Assembly: GCA_015067145.1 (NCBI GenBank)
Contig: SVNA01000013.1
Span: 1-49,200, forward strand
Reading direction: 5' to 3'
Length of the DNA stretch: 49,200 nt
DNA from: Oscillospiraceae bacterium
GTDB taxonomy: Bacteria; Bacillota; Clostridia; Oscillospirales; Ruminococcaceae
Shown here: piece after piece, positions 42,866 to 49,200 of the stretch
Position numbering within the stretch: the stretch's first letter is position 1
Layout of the letters: every line of letters starts with the position of its first letter
The notes under the pieces: model-generated
Databases searched by the model: none
The model's input: the letters and a program-made list of their open reading frames with translations, nothing else
What the model was told of the DNA's origin: nothing
Made by a program: the position numbers and the translations under genes

Positions 42866-43051
42866 CTACTGAATCTGTGCAAAGATAATGTTGTAGTGTT
42901 CCTGATGTCTTGCTGCTGCTTCCTTACAGAGCTTTTTCAGCTGCGGATCCTTGCAGTTCTGTGCATAGTAGTTGAATTTATCCATTGTTGCTTTTTCCTG
43001 AACCAGCAGCTCGTTATACGCACCAAGTTCTTTTTCGGTAATCTTTTTCAT
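42866..43051 (-). CDS. Small CotF-family helical protein
   Basis: 61 residues, two predicted helices: KITEKELGAYNELLVQEKATMDKFNYYAQ and KLCKEAAARHQEHYNIIFAQI. It looks like half of a CotF-type four-helix unit and probably pairs with the 119-residue neighbour. AAAGGAG before the start. A CATAAATTA element (43101-43109 on the plus coordinates) upstream resembles a sigma-K -10, but no matching -35 is evident. Confidence 0.78.
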   Translation of the reverse strand: MKKITEKELGAYNELLVQEKATMDKFNYYAQNCKDPQLKKLCKEAAARHQEHYNIIFAQIQ

Positions 43052-43113
43052 TTTTTACTCCTTTTTACCATTGTTTACCCTTAATATTCCTCTTTTTTAG
43101 TAATTTATGCACA

Positions 43114-43142
43114 TAGACATTTTTATTTTGCTGTGATATAAT
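43114..43142 (+). promoter_or_regulatory. Promoter of the uridine-kinase-like gene
   Basis: TAGACA (43114-43119), 17-base spacer, perfect TATAAT (43137-43142). It sits in the divergent gap shared with the CotF-like pair. Confidence 0.65.
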
Positions 43143-43174
43143 TTTTTCAGTTTGCGGTTAAAAGAGGGTACAAT

Positions 43175-43753
43175 ATGTATTGTAAAATTTTAAAGGATAT
43201 CAACAATTTGCTGGACAACAGTGACAAGGATGTTATTCTGGTTGCAGTTGACGGACCAAGTGCCGGCGGCAAAAGCAGTTTTGGCAGATTTTTAAATGAC
43301 AATTTTGTATGCAATGTATTTCATATGGACGACTTCTTTCTTCCACCCGAAAGAAAAACAGCAGAACGTCTCAGCCAGCCTGGCGGCAATGTGGATTATG
43401 AAAGAGTACACAGAGAACTCATAGAAAAAATTCTCAAACCTGAAAACTTTACATTCAATGTTTATGACTGTCATTCCCTTTCTTTTTTTGAAAGTGGCAA
43501 GGTATTCCACAAACGGCTTAATGTTATAGAAGGCGTATATTCCATGCACCCTGAACTAAGCAAATATTTTGACTATAAAATATATCTTGACGTTGCAGAA
43601 GAAAAGCAGTATGCAAGAATACTGGAACGCAGCGGTGAAAAGAAGCTTGAACGTTATAAAAAAGAGTGGATACCACTTGAAAACATCTATTTTGATACAT
43701 ATAAAATAAAAGAACAGTGCGATGTCGTTTTTGACACAACCGAGCTTTTTTAA
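43175..43753 (+). CDS. Uridine kinase/phosphoribulokinase-family P-loop kinase
   Basis: 192 residues. Walker A is GPSAGGKSS (27-35). VFHMDDFFLPPERK matches the substrate-binding YxDxFY region of uridine kinases, and NVIEGVYSMHPEL is the usual EG-Y block. Shorter than Udk (about 210). The nucleoside or sugar acceptor is not certain; ATP-dependent phosphorylation is. Ends at a terminator shared with the convergent symporter. Confidence 0.82.
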   Translation: MYCKILKDINNLLDNSDKDVILVAVDGPSAGGKSSFGRFLNDNFVCNVFHMDDFFLPPERKTAERLSQPGGNVDYERVHRELIEKILKPENFTFNVYDCHSLSFFESGKVFHKRLNVIEGVYSMHPELSKYFDYKIYLDVAEEKQYARILERSGEKKLERYKKEWIPLENIYFDTYKIKEQCDVVFDTTELF

Positions 43754-43760
43754 CAAGTAA

Positions 43761-43798
43761 AAACCTTACAGATTGATTTCTGTAAGGTTTATTTTTTT
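43761..43798. terminator. Bidirectional terminator
   Basis: AAACCTTACAGA (43761-43772) with TCTGTAAGGTTT (43779-43790), then ATTTTTTT. Separates the kinase and symporter genes. Confidence 0.9.
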
Positions 43799-45062
43799 AT
43801 TCGGTTGCGGTCGTTTCTTTTGTATTGAGTTTATTTTTAAGCCAGTCTTTACCATCAATAAAACGTGTTACAATCATCGCTGCAACACCATCCCCTGTCG
43901 CATTGATGAGTGTAGCGGGCGGATCAACAAGAAAACCTATAGTAGCTATAATCGGAAATGCTTCCATCGGAAAACCGTAAAGTGTCATAATAAGCATCTC
44001 TCCGATAAGCCCTCCTCCGGGAATACCCGACATTACTACACCGGACATAATAGCGATAAGCACCGCAAGGCTCAAAGTACCAAGGCCTGTAAACTCTCTG
44101 CCAAATATGCCGTAAAGTACCGATATCTTGAGTATCGCCGCAAAGCAGCTGCCATCCATATGCATGGTTGCACCTATGGGCAGAACAATTTCACGGATAT
44201 CTTTTGGAACACCTATTTTCCTTGCTGCTTCAAGGTTTACAGGCAAAGTTGCAATGGAACTCTGTGTGGCAAGGCTGGTTGCCGCAGGAGAAAGTGCATT
44301 TTTAAAAAACACCTTTACCCCCTGTTTACCTGCTGCAAGCCAGGTATATATTGCAAAGCCGCCAAAGAAATATACAATGCATAACGGATAATATAATCCC
44401 AGCATCATCTTTGCGTAGATACCCAGCAGCTGTGGACCGATATCTGCCACAAGATATGCAAAGTATGCACCAAGGCCTATTGGTGCATACATCATAATGC
44501 AGCTTACCATCTTCATAAATATATCAGATAAAAATGCAAGTGATTTTGCAAGCCGCTGTCCCCTATCTTTAAAGGAAGCCACTACTGCACCAAAAAAGAT
44601 AGACATAAGAATAATCGGCAGCATATTCTGGCGGGACAAAAGCCCTGTGAAATCGTTTACCGTCAGTGCCGCAACAATCTGATTGGGCAGAGATGATGCC
44701 TGCCCGGTTTCTGCCGCAGCATCCATGGGGAATACCACCCCCTCTGCAGGTTTTACCACATTAACTGCAAAGCACATTATAACTGCTGCAATAACTCCTG
44801 TAACCACAAAAACCGCAAGCATAACCCCTAAAATTTTCCCGAGCCTTTTCATATTGCCCATTGATGCAACAGCTGATGAAATAGAAAAGAAAACAACGGG
44901 TACCACCACCGAAAAAACAAGATTTAAAAAAATATCCCCCAAAGGTTTCAGCTGCAGACCTAATTGCGGATTGAACCATCCGATAAAGCTTCCCACCGCT
45001 ATACCCAAAAGCAGTATCAGCGGAAATTTGTACGACTCCCATATACTGTTGCGTTTTGCCAT
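43797..45062 (-). CDS. Dicarboxylate/amino acid:cation symporter (DAACS family)
   Basis: 421 residues from the ATG at 45062, after AGGAGAG; the frame is open upstream for 53 codons but without a ribosome site. About eight membrane spans plus two re-entrant hairpins. The serine-rich hairpin SLATQSSIATLPVNLEAARK and the GATMHMDGSCFAAILKI segment are GltP/DctA signatures. SGIPGGGLIGEMLIM forms the second hairpin. Imports glutamate, aspartate or C4-dicarboxylates with Na+ or H+. Glutamate uptake would suit the glutamate-fermenting operon elsewhere in the window, but specificity is not determined. Confidence 0.9.
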   Translation of the reverse strand: MAKRNSIWESYKFPLILLLGIAVGSFIGWFNPQLGLQLKPLGDIFLNLVFSVVVPVVFFSISSAVASMGNMKRLGKILGVMLAVFVVTGVIAAVIMCFAVNVVKPAEGVVFPMDAAAETGQASSLPNQIVAALTVNDFTGLLSRQNMLPIILMSIFFGAVVASFKDRGQRLAKSLAFLSDIFMKMVSCIMMYAPIGLGAYFAYLVADIGPQLLGIYAKMMLGLYYPLCIVYFFGGFAIYTWLAAGKQGVKVFFKNALSPAATSLATQSSIATLPVNLEAARKIGVPKDIREIVLPIGATMHMDGSCFAAILKISVLYGIFGREFTGLGTLSLAVLIAIMSGVVMSGIPGGGLIGEMLIMTLYGFPMEAFPIIATIGFLVDPPATLINATGDGVAAMIVTRFIDGKDWLKNKLNTKETTATE

Positions 45063-45195
45063 ATACAACTCTCCTTCTGCATAAAATAAAAAACCGTGCC
45101 AAAGATAATTGACACAGTCCTTTTGGGTTAAAATATATGCAGTTTTCATGCAAAGTATGCCATCATACGATTTGACGGGTATATTTTCGGAAAAA

Positions 45196-45214
45196 TTGAT
45201 AATATTATTGTCAA
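45196..45214. promoter_or_regulatory. Near-perfect inverted repeat between symporter and lipoprotein
   Basis: TTGATAATATTATTGTCAA, 19 bases, in the divergent gap between two genes; one mismatched pair. Could be an operator for either. No regulator gene adjoins. Confidence 0.4.
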
Positions 45215-45269
45215 ATACCAAACAATAACCTGATTACGATTGTTCAGATTATAAAAAAGGAGCAGAAAA

Positions 45270-46223
45270 ATGAAAAGATTTTTAGCTTTGACAGTCATTC
45301 TGTCACTGTCGCTTTCTGCGGTAGCCTGTGGAGCCGACAACGACAATAACGCCACAGATACTGTTGACAGCACAACCTATAAGGTAGGCGTAGGCAGTTA
45401 TACAACAACCGAGGATTCATCATCTTCTGTAGAGGGTGAAAACGGCAAAGGTGTTGTGAGCACAACATACGCTACCGTTATCTTTGACGAAAATGACATA
45501 ATCAAAAAAGTTTATATCGACGAAGTGCAGTCCAAAATCTACTTTGACGGACAGGGTCGGCTTGATGAAAGCAAGAACAACGGTGAAATCCGCAGTAAAA
45601 GAGAACTGGGTGATGAATATGGCATGAAACCTGCATCTGATATCGGCAAAGAATGGTATGAACAGATTAACAGCCTTGAAGACTGGCTTGTGGGTAAAAA
45701 CATCCGTGAAATAAGCGATTATGTTATGAATAACAATTACTATGGTAAAGAGAATGACAATGCAAACAATACCGGCAGTTCTGAAAACAACACCGGAAAT
45801 GACACTGGAAACAGCACAGAAAACAATAGTGGAAACACTTCAGACGGTATTATGAATGGTGCCAAAAATATTGCTGACGGTATTATGAACGGTGCAAGAA
45901 GTATTATGGGACGAAGCAGCAGTTCTGATACTGACGGTACAAATACTGCTGAAGGAATAACAAACAATACAGACAGTTCTGTAGCTGATGGCACAAATAA
46001 TTACAACTCCGGTGGCAATCCCGCAACCAGCGATGAAAATTATATCAACAATAATGACGGTGCTGACAGCAATATGAACAACAGTAACAGCGGTACAGGC
46101 AACAGCACAGATAATAATTCTTCAGGCAATATAAACTGGGAAGAAGACCTTAAATCCAGCGTTACAATAGATCTTACAAATATTCAGCGTGCTTTGCAGA
46201 AAGCTTACGAAAACGCAAGATAA
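45270..46223 (+). CDS. Lipoprotein with FMN-binding-like domain and Asn-rich repeat tail
   Basis: 317 residues. Signal peptide with lipobox LSAVAC (Cys20), so lipid-anchored outside the membrane. Residues about 35-150 (YKVGVGSYTT, ATVIFDENDIIKKVYIDEVQ, ELGDEYGMKPASDIGKEWYEQ) resemble the COG4939 membrane-immunogen/FMN-binding-related family. Residues about 160-300 are low-complexity, rich in Asn, Gly, Ser, Thr, with an 11-residue repeat (DGIMNGAKNIA, DGIMNGARSIM). The end (NWEEDLKSSVTIDLTNIQRALQKAYENA) is a predicted helix. GGAG before the start. No function can be assigned. Confidence 0.8.
   Translation: MKRFLALTVILSLSLSAVACGADNDNNATDTVDSTTYKVGVGSYTTTEDSSSSVEGENGKGVVSTTYATVIFDENDIIKKVYIDEVQSKIYFDGQGRLDESKNNGEIRSKRELGDEYGMKPASDIGKEWYEQINSLEDWLVGKNIREISDYVMNNNYYGKENDNANNTGSSENNTGNDTGNSTENNSGNTSDGIMNGAKNIADGIMNGARSIMGRSSSSDTDGTNTAEGITNNTDSSVADGTNNYNSGGNPATSDENYINNNDGADSNMNNSNSGTGNSTDNNSSGNINWEEDLKSSVTIDLTNIQRALQKAYENAR
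45843..45908 (+). repeat. 33-base tandem repeat inside the lipoprotein gene
   Basis: Two copies beginning gacggtattatgaa (45843 and 45876), differing at few bases, encode DGIMNGA twice. Confidence 0.75.
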
Positions 46224-46232
46224 TTACAGCAT

Positions 46233-46263
46233 AACTCTCCTGAATTTTCGTTTCAGGGGAGTT
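46233..46263 (+). terminator. Terminator of the lipoprotein gene
   Basis: AACTCTCCTGAA (46233-46244) with TTCAGGGGAGTT (46252-46263), one G-U pair, then TTTGCT. Confidence 0.75.
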
Positions 46264-46372
46264 TTGCTGTACATAAAATATTTCTTTATAACCTGTTTAT
46301 TTTTATTCTTTAAAATGGTATCATTAAATCAGAACATTATATAAATCAACATACCTATCAACGAGGTGAAAT

Positions 46373-46909
46373 GTGTACTATTCAACCTTATACAATAGTA
46401 TAATCGGACCGCTTTTACTGGTTTGTAACGATAAAAATCTGGTTGGACTGTGGATGATTGGACAAAAGTATTTCTGCCCGCTGAAAGAACAGCCAGTGGA
46501 AAATAACAGCCACCCTGTTCTTATGAAAGCACAATATTGGCTGGACAGATATTTTAAGGGTAAAAAGCCTGATATAAAGGAACTGCCGCTTGCACCAATC
46601 GGCAGCAGCTTCAGAAAAGAGGTCTGGGATATTCTGTGCATCATTCCTTACGGTGAGGTAATTACCTACGGACAAATTGCAGATATAATTGCCAAAAAAC
46701 ACGGCAAAGAAAAGATGAGCGCACAGGCTGTGGGCGGCGCTGTTGGGCACAATCCGATCTCGGTTATAATCCCCTGCCACCGTGTTGTGGGCACAAACGG
46801 CAGCCTGACAGGCTATGCAGGCGGCATAGCTAAAAAAATCGCTCTTTTAAAACACGAGGGCATTGATACCAACAAGTTTATCGTTCCGACAAAGGGTACC
46901 GCAATTTAA
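46373..46909 (+). CDS. ogt: Methylated-DNA-protein-cysteine methyltransferase
   Basis: 178 residues from a GTG codon at 46373, preceded by GAGGTG. The suicide cysteine is Cys135 in the IPCHRVVG motif, with the helix-turn-helix VITYGQIADIIAKKHGKEKMSAQAVG before it and the GYAGGIAKKIALLKHEG end. Transfers the methyl group of O6-methylguanine to itself. An insertion in the helix-turn-helix loop (KKHGKEKM) is longer than in short Ogt proteins. Confidence 0.94.
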   Translation: MYYSTLYNSIIGPLLLVCNDKNLVGLWMIGQKYFCPLKEQPVENNSHPVLMKAQYWLDRYFKGKKPDIKELPLAPIGSSFRKEVWDILCIIPYGEVITYGQIADIIAKKHGKEKMSAQAVGGAVGHNPISVIIPCHRVVGTNGSLTGYAGGIAKKIALLKHEGIDTNKFIVPTKGTAI

Positions 46910-46944
46910 AACTATTTTGTATTTTATATAAACGGAGAAATATT

Positions 46945-47262
46945 ATGATTTTATATTCCTGTATTGTTTTGCCTGTCGCAATAATATTTTTTATATTAAG
47001 CAGTTTAATATATAAAGGTAAAACCGAACTTATACACGATTATCATCAGACTAATGTGAAAGACAAAGCCGCCTACGGCAAAGGCTTTGGCAAAGCATTG
47101 GGTGTTATGTCGGCAGGTATATTTTTAAGCGGTATCATTGGGTTATTTGGCGATGATAAAATAACTGCAATGGTTGCTGTGATTGTTTTGTTTGCAGGAC
47201 TTTTTATTGGACTTTTCTGCATTTATAAGGTACAGAAAAAGTATAACAGCGGTATTTTTTGA
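46945..47262 (+). CDS. DUF3784 family small membrane protein
   Basis: 105 residues. Three hydrophobic segments (about 3-21, 53-70, 76-96) with a soluble loop (KGKTELIHDYHQTNVKDKAAYGKGFGKAL) after the first, the DUF3784 pattern common in Firmicutes. Function unknown. GGAG seven bases before the start; 35 bases after the methyltransferase gene, so probably co-transcribed with it. Confidence 0.8.
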   Translation: MILYSCIVLPVAIIFFILSSLIYKGKTELIHDYHQTNVKDKAAYGKGFGKALGVMSAGIFLSGIIGLFGDDKITAMVAVIVLFAGLFIGLFCIYKVQKKYNSGIF

Positions 47263-47282
47263 ATAATATATCCAATATACAA

Positions 47283-47315
47283 AAAACACAAGGTATTTTG
47301 CGTACCTTGTGTTTT
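47283..47315. terminator. Bidirectional terminator
   Basis: AAAACACAAGGTA (47283-47295) with TACCTTGTGTTTT (47303-47315), loop of seven; serves the DUF3784 gene and convergent mrnC. Confidence 0.9.
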
Positions 47316-47318
47316 ATT

Positions 47319-47705
47319 TTAATTATCAAACTTTAAATTTTCCAGAATATACTTTACCAGTGTATTTATTCTTTCGTCCTGATTTGTCAGTTTGAGATAA
47401 CCCAACAGGCACTCAAAACCTGTGGATGCACGGTATTCTTCCACAGAAGCGTGCTTTGCAACAGATGCCTTGGAGGTATTTTTTCCTCTGCGTACCATAT
47501 TCGTTTCTTCTTCTGTGAGAAGCCCGCTTATAAGTTCAAGTGCCATAAACTGACCTTTTGCACTTACATAGTTTACCGACATTTTGTTGAGTTTGTTTAT
47601 GGGATGTCTTTTGTCTGTTACAAGATGTTCGCGGATTAAAAGTGAATATACCGCATCTCCCACAAAAGCCATCGCCAACGGAGACTGTTCTCTGATATCT
47701 ACCAT
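47319..47705 (-). CDS. mrnC: Mini-ribonuclease III
   Basis: 128 residues, the normal length. An RNase III catalytic domain without the double-stranded RNA-binding domain: AFVGDAVYSLLIREHL (Asp17) and STGFECLLGYL (Glu98) carry the metal-binding acids. Processes the ends of 23S rRNA in Firmicutes. Start after AAGGA; nine bases downstream of obg, so co-transcribed with it. Confidence 0.93.
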   Translation of the reverse strand: MVDIREQSPLAMAFVGDAVYSLLIREHLVTDKRHPINKLNKMSVNYVSAKGQFMALELISGLLTEEETNMVRRGKNTSKASVAKHASVEEYRASTGFECLLGYLKLTNQDERINTLVKYILENLKFDN

Positions 47706-47714
47706 TTTGTTTCC

Positions 47715-48995
47715 TTAAATTACATAGTCAAATTCAAAGTCTTCGATACGGATTGTATCGCCGTCCTTAACACCCATTTCTTCCAGACGGTCAATAATGC
47801 CGCTGTCACGCAGACGTCTCTGGAAGTACTGCAGGCTTTCGTAATCATCAACGTTTGTACCGTTGAGGATACGCACAAGCCATTCTGCCTCGATGTTGAA
47901 TGCACCGTCATCTGTGCGGAATATATCGAATGCGTTGCCGTCTTCTTCGATTTCCGGTTTAACGTATTCCGGTTCATAAATGATAACGGGTGGCAGTTTC
48001 TGCAGTTCGTTGAAGATAACACCCGGAAGTTCATCAATACCCTGGCGTGTTGCTGCAGAGATTACAAAGAGCTGAATGCCCTGTTCTTCGCAGAATGCAC
48101 GGAATTCTTCAATCTGTTCTTCTGTTGCGATATCTGCCTTGTTTGCAATCGCAATCTGAGGGCGTTTTGCAAGTTCTTCACTGAAAGAAACAAGTTCTGT
48201 GTTGATAAGGTTAAAGTCATCGATTGGGTGTCTGCCCTCGCTGCCCGATACATCCACAACATGAAGAAGCAGACGGCATCTTTCAACGTGGCGGAGGAAG
48301 TCGTGACCAAGGCCGATACCTTCGCTTGCACCTTCGATGATACCAGGAATGTCAGCTGCAACAAAGGAAGCTTCTTCGTCTACACGCACAACGCCAAGTA
48401 CAGGTGTGAGTGTTGTAAAATGATAGTTTGCAATCTTTGGCTTTGCAGATGAGATTGTGGAGATAAGTGTGGATTTGCCAACGTTAGGGAACCCGATGAG
48501 ACCAACGTCTGCAATAAGCTTGAGTTCCAGAGTTACATTGAACTCTTCACCTTTGAAACCTGGTTTTGCATAACGTGGAATCTGGTGTGTCGGTGTTGCA
48601 AAATGCTGGTTGCCAAGGCCGCCTTTGCCGCCTTTTGCAATGATGTAATCCTTGTCCTGTTCGGAGATATCTGCTATTACAAGGCCTGTTTCTGCATCCT
48701 TGATAACTGTGCCGATTGGAACACGTACAATAAGGTCCTCTGCACCACGGCCGCTCATATTTGCCCCTTTACCGTCTTCACCATTGCGTGCAACATATTT
48801 GCGTTTGTATTTGAAGTCCATAAGGGTTGAAAGGTTGCGGTCTGCACGGAAGATAACGTTGCCGCCTCTGCCGCCGTCGCCGCCGTCAGGGCCGCCTGCA
48901 GCAACATATTTTTCGCGGTGAAAGGACACTGCACCGTTGCCGCCGTTGCCCGCTTTTATATAAATGCGTGCTATATCTACAAATTGAATTGCCAT
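47715..48995 (-). CDS. obg: GTPase ObgE/CgtA
   Basis: 426 residues. The glycine-rich Obg domain (1-157: GNGGNGAVSFHREKYVAAGG, PDGGDGGRGGNV) is followed by the G domain with P-loop GFPNVGKST, then DIPGIIEGA, NKAD and SAAT motifs. The C-terminal OCT domain (about 350-426) marks the Firmicute type. Acts in 50S ribosome assembly and stress/sporulation signalling. Start after AAAGGGG. Lies downstream of rpmA (L27), the usual context. Confidence 0.97.
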   Translation of the reverse strand: MAIQFVDIARIYIKAGNGGNGAVSFHREKYVAAGGPDGGDGGRGGNVIFRADRNLSTLMDFKYKRKYVARNGEDGKGANMSGRGAEDLIVRVPIGTVIKDAETGLVIADISEQDKDYIIAKGGKGGLGNQHFATPTHQIPRYAKPGFKGEEFNVTLELKLIADVGLIGFPNVGKSTLISTISSAKPKIANYHFTTLTPVLGVVRVDEEASFVAADIPGIIEGASEGIGLGHDFLRHVERCRLLLHVVDVSGSEGRHPIDDFNLINTELVSFSEELAKRPQIAIANKADIATEEQIEEFRAFCEEQGIQLFVISAATRQGIDELPGVIFNELQKLPPVIIYEPEYVKPEIEEDGNAFDIFRTDDGAFNIEAEWLVRILNGTNVDDYESLQYFQRRLRDSGIIDRLEEMGVKDGDTIRIEDFEFDYVI

Positions 48996-49104
48996 ATATA
49001 TTTACCCCTTTCGTGAATTTAAAAGGTTGATGGTTCTTAACTATATTATTTTATCATAATTTAATGAGATTATAAAGATAAATGTCTGCTATTTTACAAA
49101 CAAA

Positions 49105-49130
49105 ACCCGAGCTTAAAAATAAGCCCGGGT
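49105..49130 (-). terminator. Terminator of rpmA
   Basis: In the minus RNA ACCCGGGCTTA (49120-49130) pairs with TAAGCTCGGGT (49105-49115), one G-U pair, then TTTTGTTTG. It separates rpmA from obg, so obg has its own promoter or depends on read-through. Confidence 0.8.
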
Positions 49131-49143
49131 CAAATTGTTCACA

Positions 49144-49200
49144 TTATTTTGCGTAAACGCTAACTTTTTTGCGTTCGCGGCCGTATCTTTCGAATTTAAC
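49144..49200 (-). CDS. rpmA: 50S ribosomal protein L27, C-terminal end
   Basis: The last 18 codons are in the window and read VKFERYGRERKKVSVYAK and stop, the classic L27 C-terminus. The frame is open to the window edge. The gene order L27-obg is standard in bacteria. Confidence 0.9.
   Translation of the reverse strand, partial: VKFERYGRERKKVSVYAK

Noticed and set aside
46371-46373. ATG two bases before the methyltransferase GTG
   Set aside because: It is in another frame that closes quickly; the GTG frame carries the IPCHRV motif.
1-49200. tRNA, rRNA, CRISPR, insertion sequences, prophage or attachment sites
   Set aside because: I looked in the intergenic gaps and found no cloverleaf-like segments, spaced repeats, transposase motifs or phage structural genes.

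Overview
The window reads as chromosome from an endospore-forming, anaerobic, low-GC Clostridia-type Firmicute. The evidence is an oxygen-sensitive class III ribonucleotide reductase, a B12-dependent glutamate mutase, ferredoxin, sporulation genes (spoIID, bofA/yaaL, cotF-like), RNase J, and the gdpP-rplI-dnaB and tilS-hpt-ftsH orders familiar from Bacillus/Clostridium. I cannot name a genus. I see no rRNA, tRNA, CRISPR array, insertion sequence or prophage; this is mostly core chromosome.

Layout. 1-4063: minus-strand operon for glutamate fermentation by the methylaspartate route (two-subunit class I hydratase, probably mesaconase; then GlmS, GlmL and GlmE, which runs off the left edge). 4222-9364: mixed short units: a polytopic membrane protein, SpoIID, an AraC regulator, a GT8 glycosyltransferase, a ferredoxin and an M15/peptidoglycan-binding enzyme. 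9481-13217: lower glycolysis, pgk-tpiA-gpmI. 13217-15105: a B12-binding radical SAM protein coupled to a tiny membrane protein. 15158-18407: nrdD-nrdG-dut behind a promoter carrying two NrdR boxes. 18441-22377: flavin reductase-like protein, YaaL/BofA pair, RNase R, SecG. 22413-26803: a divergent type IIA topoisomerase pair. 26869-28638: a GT-C-like membrane protein. 28723-38330: a seven-gene minus-strand run, rnj-gdpP-rplI-dnaB-tilS-hpt-ftsH. 38361-40599: rnhA, mnmA and a HAD phosphatase on the plus strand. 40632-42496: a promoter, a structured leader RNA with an intrinsic terminator, and mgtE. 42497-47315: CotF-like pair, uridine-kinase-like protein, dicarboxylate symporter, Asn-rich lipoprotein, O6-methylguanine methyltransferase, DUF3784 protein. 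47319-49200: mrnC, obg and the 3' end of rpmA.

How the parts fit. Glutamate is rearranged by GlmE/GlmS (GlmL repairs the cobalamin enzyme) to methylaspartate, and the hydratase would act on mesaconate after an ammonia-lyase presumably encoded beyond the left edge. nrdD, nrdG and dut are translationally close and together supply dNTPs while removing dUTP. The rnj...ftsH run joins RNA decay, c-di-AMP turnover, replication, tRNA modification, purine salvage and membrane proteolysis.

The most interesting item is the roughly 165-nt leader of mgtE (about 40666-40833). It has its own promoter, a multi-helix fold, a perfect terminator and a competing antiterminator-like stem, yet I do not find the conserved blocks of the M-box magnesium riboswitch. 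Other points: a dUTPase with Glu where the catalytic Asp is expected, a strongly acidic N-terminal extension on MgtE, a signal-less M15/PG-binding enzyme, and several uncharacterised membrane proteins.
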